A stretch of 10,362 nt of DNA from Verrucomicrobiia bacterium (lineage in GTDB: Bacteria; Verrucomicrobiota; Verrucomicrobiia; Limisphaerales; Palsa-1400). The notes beneath the pieces are model-generated. The model ran no database searches, had not been told where the DNA came from, and was given only the letters and a program-made list of their open reading frames with translations. The DNA lies in contig JAICXV010000021.1 in NCBI GenBank assembly GCA_025934545.1, positions 1 through 10,362 of the forward strand, read 5' to 3'. The stretch's first letter is position 1. The number at the start of each line of letters is the position of its first letter. The translations under genes and the position numbers were made by a program. Below are positions 6,106 through 10,362 of the stretch, in pieces.

Positions 6106-6992
6106 AGAAGTTGTTTATGAATGACTTACTTCTATTTGCGAGGTGGGCGCTGCTGGTCGCGATATCGTTTTCAGCGACGACCCGGTCTGTAGCTGCGACG
6201 ACCATCGATGGTTCGGCCCGCTATGCTTACGGAGCCAATATCGGATGGTTTGATTGGCGTGGTGATGCGAATAACGGCGCGGTGATAGGGGAGTATGTAT
6301 GTTCCGGTTGTATTTACTCGGCGAACGTCGGTTGGATTAATCTTGGTAGTGGCGCGCCCGCTGATGGCATTTATTACCAAAATCTCGCCTCAACCGATTT
6401 TGGAGTGAACCAGGATGGTCTTGGAAATCTGCGCGGTTACGCTTGGGGACAGAACATTGGTTGGATTGCTTTCGAAGGCAATGGCGCGCCTAAAGTGGAT
6501 CTTCTCACCGGACAATTCACTGGTTATGCGTGGAGCGCTAATTGCGGATGGATTTCGTTGAGCAACGCCACTGCTTATGTGCAAACGGATAGTATTCAGG
6601 AGGGATCGCTGGCGACAAACGGTTTACCGACGGCGTGGCTGCTGCAAAATTTTGGGACGACGGCGGTAAACCCGAATGCTGACCCGGACAGCGATGGGGC
6701 TTCGAACGCCCAGGAATATCTCGCGGGCACAAATCCCAACGATGCGAACAGCAATTTGCGGATCACGTCGGCGACGTATGCGCCTGGCGGGACTTTAACG
6801 ACGCTGACATGGAACACGGCGCCGACGCGCTACTACTATATCCAGAAGGAGTTGAAGTTGAATCTGAGCTGGGTGGATAGCGGGATTGGGCTGATCAGTT
6901 CGACTGGTCCGACGACATCACTCACTTTCTCTGACACAAATGCTCCCATTCATTTCTTTCGAATTCAGGCGGTGCGACCTTTGATTCCTTAG
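6102..6992 (+). CDS. Exported protein with four GWI repeats and a calcium-type DPDSDG segment
   Basis: I place the start at ATG 6102, giving 296 residues, because it overlaps the preceding stop as ATGA and yields a proper signal peptide (MKKLFMNDLL..., cleavage near SVA|AT, about residue 32). An ATG at 6081 would add seven unhelpful residues. Four repeats with a shared core follow: YAYGANIGWFDW (41-52), IYSANVGWINL (71-81), GYAWGQNIGWIAF (112-124) and GYAWSANCGWISL (141-153). Then comes DPDSDGASNAQEYLAGTNPN (194-213), an Asp/Asn-rich loop like the thrombospondin-3/dockerin-type calcium sites common in secreted PVC proteins. The C-terminal beta-rich domain (about 218-296) contains LTWNTAPTRYYYIQ. 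No enzyme motif is seen; a surface or matrix role alongside the beta-helix partner is inferred. Confidence 0.8.
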   Translation: MKKLFMNDLLLFARWALLVAISFSATTRSVAATTIDGSARYAYGANIGWFDWRGDANNGAVIGEYVCSGCIYSANVGWINLGSGAPADGIYYQNLASTDFGVNQDGLGNLRGYAWGQNIGWIAFEGNGAPKVDLLTGQFTGYAWSANCGWISLSNATAYVQTDSIQEGSLATNGLPTAWLLQNFGTTAVNPNADPDSDGASNAQEYLAGTNPNDANSNLRITSATYAPGGTLTTLTWNTAPTRYYYIQKELKLNLSWVDSGIGLISSTGPTTSLTFSDTNAPIHFFRIQAVRPLIP

Positions 6993-7027
6993 CGTGGAAT
7001 TGTCCCGTAATTTTCGGCTCGATTTAA

Positions 7028-7471
7028 TTATTCGATCTCGGCGGGTTGGAACCAGAATTCTCGAATGTGTTTCGGCAAGACGCGGATGACGCCTTCGATT
7101 TCGCCGCCGGGCATGTGTTCGGCCATCACGCTGAAAACCGCGCGCACGACGTTTTCGGGATTTACATCAGCGTCTTTCGGAAAGAAGGACGCCACGTCGA
7201 CCAGAAATTTTTCGGCGGAATGGTCTTTAATTGGTTTGCCGGCGGGATGCCAGCCTTCGAAGAAGATGCCGCGAATGAGCATGGGGAGTTGCGAGCCGAA
7301 GTGAGCGGTTTCGTTGGGAGGCACATGATCGCGCAGGACATGGAGAACGCCGCGCAAGGCTTGATACGCTTTGTGACGGGTTTCCCAACCGAGTTCGTCG
7401 TCGATGTCGTGCAGCCATTGCATGGTTTTTTGAACGGTCGTGTCGAAAACGGGTAATCCGGTCATGCTCAT
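7028..7471 (-). CDS. DUF2267 domain protein
   Basis: The 147-residue protein matches DUF2267 along its length: LPVFDTTVQKTMQWLHDIDDELGW (6-29), HKAYQALRGVLHVLRDHVP (33-51), FGSQLPMLIRGIFFEGW (58-74) and a second helical half with NPENVVRAVFSVMAEHMPGGEI (104-125). It is predicted to be soluble and all helical. The family's biochemical role is not established; members often sit in stress-related gene sets. A strong AGGAG ribosome binding site lies 5 bases before the ATG at 7471, so this start is secure, although a second ATG lies two codons in. It is convergent with the secreted-protein operon, 35 bp away, and about 170 bp downstream of the DUF1080 gene on the same strand, probably a separate transcription unit. 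Confidence 0.88.
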   Translation of the reverse strand: MSMTGLPVFDTTVQKTMQWLHDIDDELGWETRHKAYQALRGVLHVLRDHVPPNETAHFGSQLPMLIRGIFFEGWHPAGKPIKDHSAEKFLVDVASFFPKDADVNPENVVRAVFSVMAEHMPGGEIEGVIRVLPKHIREFWFQPAEIE

Positions 7472-7562
7472 AGATTCTCCTTTCCGTTATGTCGACGCGT
7501 TTTTAGTTCAACGCCATAGGCAAAGGTTGTATTTGCGGTTGGGACGCGGTTGTAGGGAACGG

Positions 7563-7588
7563 AAAAGCGGTGTGCACGTTGCGCTTTT
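7563..7588. terminator. Stem-loop AAAAGCG / CGCTTTT between the DUF1080 and DUF2267 genes
   Basis: AAAAGCG (7563-7569) and CGCTTTT (7582-7588) pair across a 12-base loop containing the palindrome GTGCAC. On the minus strand the stem ends in TTTT, about 55 bases past the DUF1080 stop, so it may be a weak intrinsic terminator. The stem is AT-rich on one side and the T run is short, so confidence is low. Confidence 0.3.
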
Positions 7589-7616
7589 GCCACCGTAGTC
7601 GAATTCGAGAACTGAA

Positions 7617-7632
7617 GCGGACTAAAGTCCGC
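7617..7632. repeat. Perfect inverted repeat GCGGACT-AA-AGTCCGC after the DUF1080 gene
   Basis: Two 7-base arms flank a 2-base centre, 8 bases past the DUF1080 stop. There is no T run on either side, so a simple intrinsic terminator is unlikely. The adjoining GCGGTCCGGA adds a second short palindrome (TCCGGA). Compact palindromes of this kind are often members of dispersed intergenic repeat families; that is an inference here, as only one copy is in the window. Confidence 0.45.
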
Positions 7633-7640
7633 GGTCCGGA

Positions 7641-8372
7641 TCAAGGCAGATGAAGCGGTGTGACGCGAAGGTTGCGAAAGGCGACGGGGCCATGGTCGCC
7701 TTGCAACATGATGGGACCGAGCGGGGCTTCGTTGTTGTAGGCGGCGCTGCGGGTGGGGCCGGTGACGTCGGCGTTTTCGTGGATGAGTTTGCCGTTGTGC
7801 CAGACTTTGATGAAAAGGCCGTTTTCCGTTTTTTTACCGGCGGCATCGAAGCGCGGCGCGCGGAAGATGATATCGAAACTTTGCCATTCGCCGGGACGTT
7901 TGCTCGCGTTGATCCGCGGCGGATGGCCACCGACGCCTTTGGCTTCGAAACCGCGCTGATAAATGCCGCCGCAATCGCCGTATTTCAAATGATCATTAGG
8001 CGTGCCCCAACTGTCGAGGATCTGGACTTCGTAACGGCCCTGGACATAAACGCCGGAATTGGAATTTGAGGAGACGTTAAATTCGACGTGAATAGCGGCG
8101 TCGCCGAATTCCTGTTTGCTTTTAAGATTGTGCTCTTTTCCTTGCGGACCGTTCACAAAAATTCCCGTGCCGGGTTCGATGATGAAAAGATGTGCGTCCG
8201 CGGGGTCTATGGAAACAGATTTGGCGACTTGCCAGTGGCCCTGTGGTTCGCGCCACTGAGTGAGGTCGACGCCGTTGAAAAGGTTGATCGCGTCTGGCGA
8301 ACGAGTGGGATCCGTGGCGCAACCGGCAATGAGTAAGGCGAGCAGACAAGCTGAGGAGAGAAGAGATTTCAT
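7641..8372 (-). CDS. DUF1080 (3-keto-disaccharide hydrolase-type) lipoprotein
   Basis: From ATG 8372 the product is 243 residues. The frame extends upstream to a TTG, but only the ATG gives a clean lipoprotein signal: MKSLLSSACLLALLIAGC, with lipobox IAGC and Cys18 as the lipidated residue. The mature part is a typical DUF1080 concanavalin-like beta-sandwich: LFNGVDLTQW (31-40), HWQVA (46-50), NSNSGVYVQGRYEVQILDSW (103-122), GGIYQ (135-139), PGEWQSFDIIFRAPRF (160-175) and GPIMLQGDHGPVAFRNLRV (219-237). Proteins of this family bind or cleave glycans, and some act on 3-keto-disaccharides; they are abundant in Verrucomicrobia and Planctomycetes. It is probably anchored in the outer membrane facing the periplasm or the outside. 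The start lacks a ribosome binding site. A sugar role would fit the nearby importer, but the two are not in one operon. Confidence 0.88.
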   Translation of the reverse strand: MKSLLSSACLLALLIAGCATDPTRSPDAINLFNGVDLTQWREPQGHWQVAKSVSIDPADAHLFIIEPGTGIFVNGPQGKEHNLKSKQEFGDAAIHVEFNVSSNSNSGVYVQGRYEVQILDSWGTPNDHLKYGDCGGIYQRGFEAKGVGGHPPRINASKRPGEWQSFDIIFRAPRFDAAGKKTENGLFIKVWHNGKLIHENADVTGPTRSAAYNNEAPLGPIMLQGDHGPVAFRNLRVTPLHLP

Positions 8373-8429
8373 ACGCGAAAACTGGATTGTTTTCGTCGAG
8401 TTGACGATGCACAAGGAAAATTTGGCAGC

Positions 8430-8473
8430 CTCAAACCGAACGTTTCGGCGTCCGTCAGCAGGCTCGGTTTGAG
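8430..8473. promoter_or_regulatory. 10-bp perfect inverted repeat with an alternative inner hairpin
   Basis: CTCAAACCGA (8430-8439) and TCGGTTTGAG (8464-8473) pair perfectly around a 24-base loop. A second, mutually exclusive hairpin, CCGAA (8436-8440) with TTCGG (8444-8448), shares the left arm. The element lies in the divergent spacer, 57 bases upstream of the DUF1080 start on the minus strand and 106 bases upstream of the next plus-strand gene. It could be a 5' leader switch for the lipoprotein gene, a DNA-binding site or a repeat. There is no T run, so it is not a standard terminator. Confidence 0.4.
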
Positions 8474-8579
8474 ATAGTGATCGTGCGCGTGTGCGTTTTT
8501 GCCCGTCAATTCTGTAGTCTTTCGCCTTGCGGCTGCTGCGGATTGGGCTAACGTTATGGTTTGCTTCCGAACGGCGTAA

Positions 8580-9872
8580 ATGCTTAAGACCACGTCAAAT
8601 GAGAGGAAAAGGGGAGATTCCGCGCCCAATGGTTTGAAAATCCAAATCGAGATTCCGCGCAAAAGCTTGTTGGTGCTGCTGATTGTTTTGGCGATCCCGT
8701 ATTTAGTCGGAGTGGGTTTTTTGCTGTCGAAAGTTAATTGGCATCGGGCTTTTCCAACGAACGACGCGAGCTATATGGAAGGCGCGGTTGCTTGCAACCC
8801 CGGGCCGTGGGGGCATCTCGAATATATTCCAATCAAGATCGAAACGCCGGAAGAGTTTCTTTCGATCCAGGCGTTTGAATCGACCGATCCCCGCTGGTTT
8901 TTTGGCAACATGACGCGCGACGCGGCCCTGGCGGCAATGGACCGTGCAGGCATTAGCTCCAGCGAACGCGCGCAACTAGTGAACGCGAAATGGGACACGG
9001 CAGCCAATGGAGTGTTCGTTACGCCGCCGACGGATTTGGTGATTTCGTTAAAGCCGCAAGTTCGCCAGGCCGTTTACACGACGCTGGCGCAGTTCCAGGA
9101 AAATTCATCGCAACAGGACGTTTTCTTTTTTCCCAGCGAAGACATGAAGACGTTTTTCGACAAGAGTGGTGTGTCGGAAGAAACGGTGGCGCTGGTGAAG
9201 AAGCTTTGTTACCCGCACGGCAAGTTGCAGTTTTTCGCGGATTTGCCATTGGTCCTGCGCAAATTGCAGACCTATGACGACAAACGGCGCCTGGCGAAAG
9301 CGGTTTCGCGACGGTCGACGTTATTGTTGAAACTTTTCATCAACGCGGATTCGAATGTGGACGAGTTGCTGAAATATTGGGCAAAGGCCGGGACGGAAAA
9401 AGATCTGCGTCCGATGCTGGAGTCGCTCGCGAAAGTTCCAGGTGGTGCGCGAATTTCTTTAATCAACGTTCTTCCGCCCCAACCTGCCGCGCGGCTTTAT
9501 ACCTTTGCGCTGCCGTCGCTGGAGCCTTTGGAGCATGACAATTGTCATTGGACGTCGTTTAACTTTTTCAAGGATCCACCGGACAACTCATTTACGAATG
9601 CGGCAATCGTGCGGAAAACTTTGGAAACGGATTATTACCCGGTGTTCACCGATCCGCGTTATGGCGATTTGGTTTTTCTTGCGAAACCGAACGGGGAGAT
9701 TATTCACTCGTCCGTATATGTCGCCGACAACATCGTCTATACGAAAAACGGCGGCCATTATTTATCCCCCTGGATGTTGATGCGCATTCCGGAAATGGTC
9801 GACGCGTTTTCCGCGATGTATCCGGCAGACCAGCAATTGAAGGTTTCTTACTACCGCAATAAGTACTACTAG
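8580..9872 (+). CDS. Membrane-anchored protein of unknown family, C-terminus possibly NlpC/P60-like
   Basis: The 430-residue protein is not one I recognise. After a basic cytoplasmic N-terminus (1-28) a single membrane helix spans about 29-50 (LLVLLIVLAIPYLVGVGFLL), so most of the protein should be periplasmic. A helical middle (about 110-300) contains a possible substrate-like segment, DVFFFPSEDMKTFFDKSGVS (180-199). The C-terminal 110 residues show NCHWTSFNFF (321-330), YGDLVFLAKPNGEIIHSSVYVADNIVYTKNGGHY (361-394, split by the GDL turn) and PWMLMRIPEMV. The spacing Cys322 to GDL (40) to His376 (54) resembles NlpC/P60 cysteine peptidases, which cut peptidoglycan stems; that is an inference from spacing. 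The ATG at 8580 has no evident ribosome binding site. Its stop shares the palindrome CTAG with the stop of the convergent gene. Confidence 0.75.
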   Translation: MLKTTSNERKRGDSAPNGLKIQIEIPRKSLLVLLIVLAIPYLVGVGFLLSKVNWHRAFPTNDASYMEGAVACNPGPWGHLEYIPIKIETPEEFLSIQAFESTDPRWFFGNMTRDAALAAMDRAGISSSERAQLVNAKWDTAANGVFVTPPTDLVISLKPQVRQAVYTTLAQFQENSSQQDVFFFPSEDMKTFFDKSGVSEETVALVKKLCYPHGKLQFFADLPLVLRKLQTYDDKRRLAKAVSRRSTLLLKLFINADSNVDELLKYWAKAGTEKDLRPMLESLAKVPGGARISLINVLPPQPAARLYTFALPSLEPLEHDNCHWTSFNFFKDPPDNSFTNAAIVRKTLETDYYPVFTDPRYGDLVFLAKPNGEIIHSSVYVADNIVYTKNGGHYLSPWMLMRIPEMVDAFSAMYPADQQLKVSYYRNKYY

Positions 9873-10362
9873 AAGTCGGCGAACGGGTTCTGGCCGACCA
9901 CAGGCGAATGGTCTTCGTCGGTGCCGAGAATAAAGCTCTGCAAATATCTCCGGTGCGGGACCCACTCGGCATGGCCCTCGGCAAAGACGATGTTGCCGCC
10001 GAGTGTGCCATGGTTGTCGCCGGGATCGGGAAAGTCTTCGTTTCGACGAGTCGGATCCGTTGCGTCCTGATCGTCGGCATCGTAAATGACCCAGATGTTG
10101 GCGACGCTGGCCCGCTGATTTTTAGCGCTGAGTTGCGTGTAGCTCGGTTGGGTTGAATGGTAGGTGTAAGACGCGACGGATTTCTGGGTCTTGCGCACGC
10201 CTCGAGGATTATTGGCGCCGCCAAAATTTAGAAATCCGGCAACTTCGTAGCTATGACCGCCGTTCTTGTCATTGCGGCCTTTGGGCGCGTTGTCGGTGAG
10301 ATCTGCCAGATAAACTGAATTTTCGTGCATGCGATCAGGCACGCTGTGATTTGCGGAAAAAA
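9869..10362 (-). CDS. C-terminal part of a prepilin-type (H-X9-DG-like) protein, 5' end outside the window
   Basis: The frame is open from the right edge to a TAG at 9871-9869; there is no reason to start at the in-frame GTG at 10342, because coding-like sequence (FSANHS) continues beyond it. The visible part includes RMHENSVYLADLTDNAPKG, GGHSYEVAGFLNFGG, NIWVIYDADDQD and NHGTLGGNIVFAEGHAEWVP. The last is the C-terminal signature of the pseudopilin-like proteins abundant in Verrucomicrobia and Planctomycetes, which begin with an N-terminal methylation helix (not visible here) and sit in the envelope via a type II/IV secretion-like machinery. The usual H-X9-DG appears here as H-X10-EG. It overlaps the convergent gene by four bases. 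The exact role of this family is not established. Confidence 0.75.
   Translation of the reverse strand, partial: FSANHSVPDRMHENSVYLADLTDNAPKGRNDKNGGHSYEVAGFLNFGGANNPRGVRKTQKSVASYTYHSTQPSYTQLSAKNQRASVANIWVIYDADDQDATDPTRRNEDFPDPGDNHGTLGGNIVFAEGHAEWVPHRRYLQSFILGTDEDHSPVVGQNPFADF

Noticed and set aside
7617..7632. Intrinsic terminator for the DUF1080 gene at GCGGACTAAAGTCCGC
   Set aside because: No T run follows the stem on either strand and the loop is only two bases, so it is recorded as a palindromic repeat instead.
8430..8473. Integron attC site or CRISPR repeat at the 10-bp inverted repeat
   Set aside because: The arms lack the attC core GTTRRRY/RYYYAAC pattern, no integrase or cassette array is present, and the unit is not tandemly repeated.
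9700..10224. A 174-residue minus-strand frame overlapping the pseudopilin-like gene
   Set aside because: It is a different frame of the same strand, rich in P/R/S/T, while the neighbouring frame carries the NIVFAEGHAEWV signature and runs to the window edge.

Overview
The window looks like chromosomal DNA of a bacterium of the Verrucomicrobia (PVC group), probably a soil or freshwater lineage. This is inferred from protein style, not from a marker gene. Pointers are a secreted beta-helix protein with an SLTPPGAP...MKTLxQIEPRTPI leader, a secreted protein with GWI repeats and a DPDSDG...NPND calcium-type segment, a DUF1080 lipoprotein, an H-X9-DG-type pseudopilin end and a ParE of the Bacteroidetes/Verrucomicrobia/Spirochaete kind. 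No rRNA, tRNA, CRISPR array, insertion sequence or integrase was seen. Apart from the small toxin-antitoxin pair, the content is ordinary chromosomal.

Layout. (1) Bases 1-95, minus strand: the first 31 codons of a gene leaving the window, possibly a proline-catabolic aldehyde dehydrogenase. (2) Bases 203-2863, plus strand: a gene string of antitoxin, Fic/Doc-type toxin, RbsC-like sugar permease and RbsB-like periplasmic binding protein. The first three genes overlap at their stop/start codons, so a toxin-antitoxin pair is fused transcriptionally, and probably translationally, to half an ABC importer. The ATPase gene is not in the window. (3) Bases 2870-4702, minus strand: type IIA topoisomerase B subunit, best called ParE, convergent with the binding-protein gene. 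(4) A 272-bp divergent spacer with hairpins and a spaced direct repeat. (5) Bases 4975-6992, plus strand: two overlapping genes for exported proteins, a parallel beta-helix protein and a GWI-repeat protein. (6) Bases 7028-8372, minus strand: a DUF2267 protein and a DUF1080 lipoprotein, separated by a spacer with two hairpins. (7) A 207-bp divergent spacer with a 10-bp perfect inverted repeat. (8) Bases 8580-9872, plus strand: a membrane-anchored protein of unknown family whose C-terminus has a plausible NlpC/P60-like Cys/His arrangement. (9) Bases 9869-10362, minus strand: the C-terminal part of a prepilin-type (H-X9-DG-like) protein, running off the window.

The most notable points are the Doc-family toxin with glutamine in place of the catalytic histidine and its tight coupling to a sugar permease; the natural Asp-to-Gln change in the ParE TOPRIM EGDSA motif; the cryptic peptidase-like C-terminus of the unknown membrane protein; and the exported two-gene operon. 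No complete new defence or mobile system is evident. All family calls rest on reading motifs by eye.
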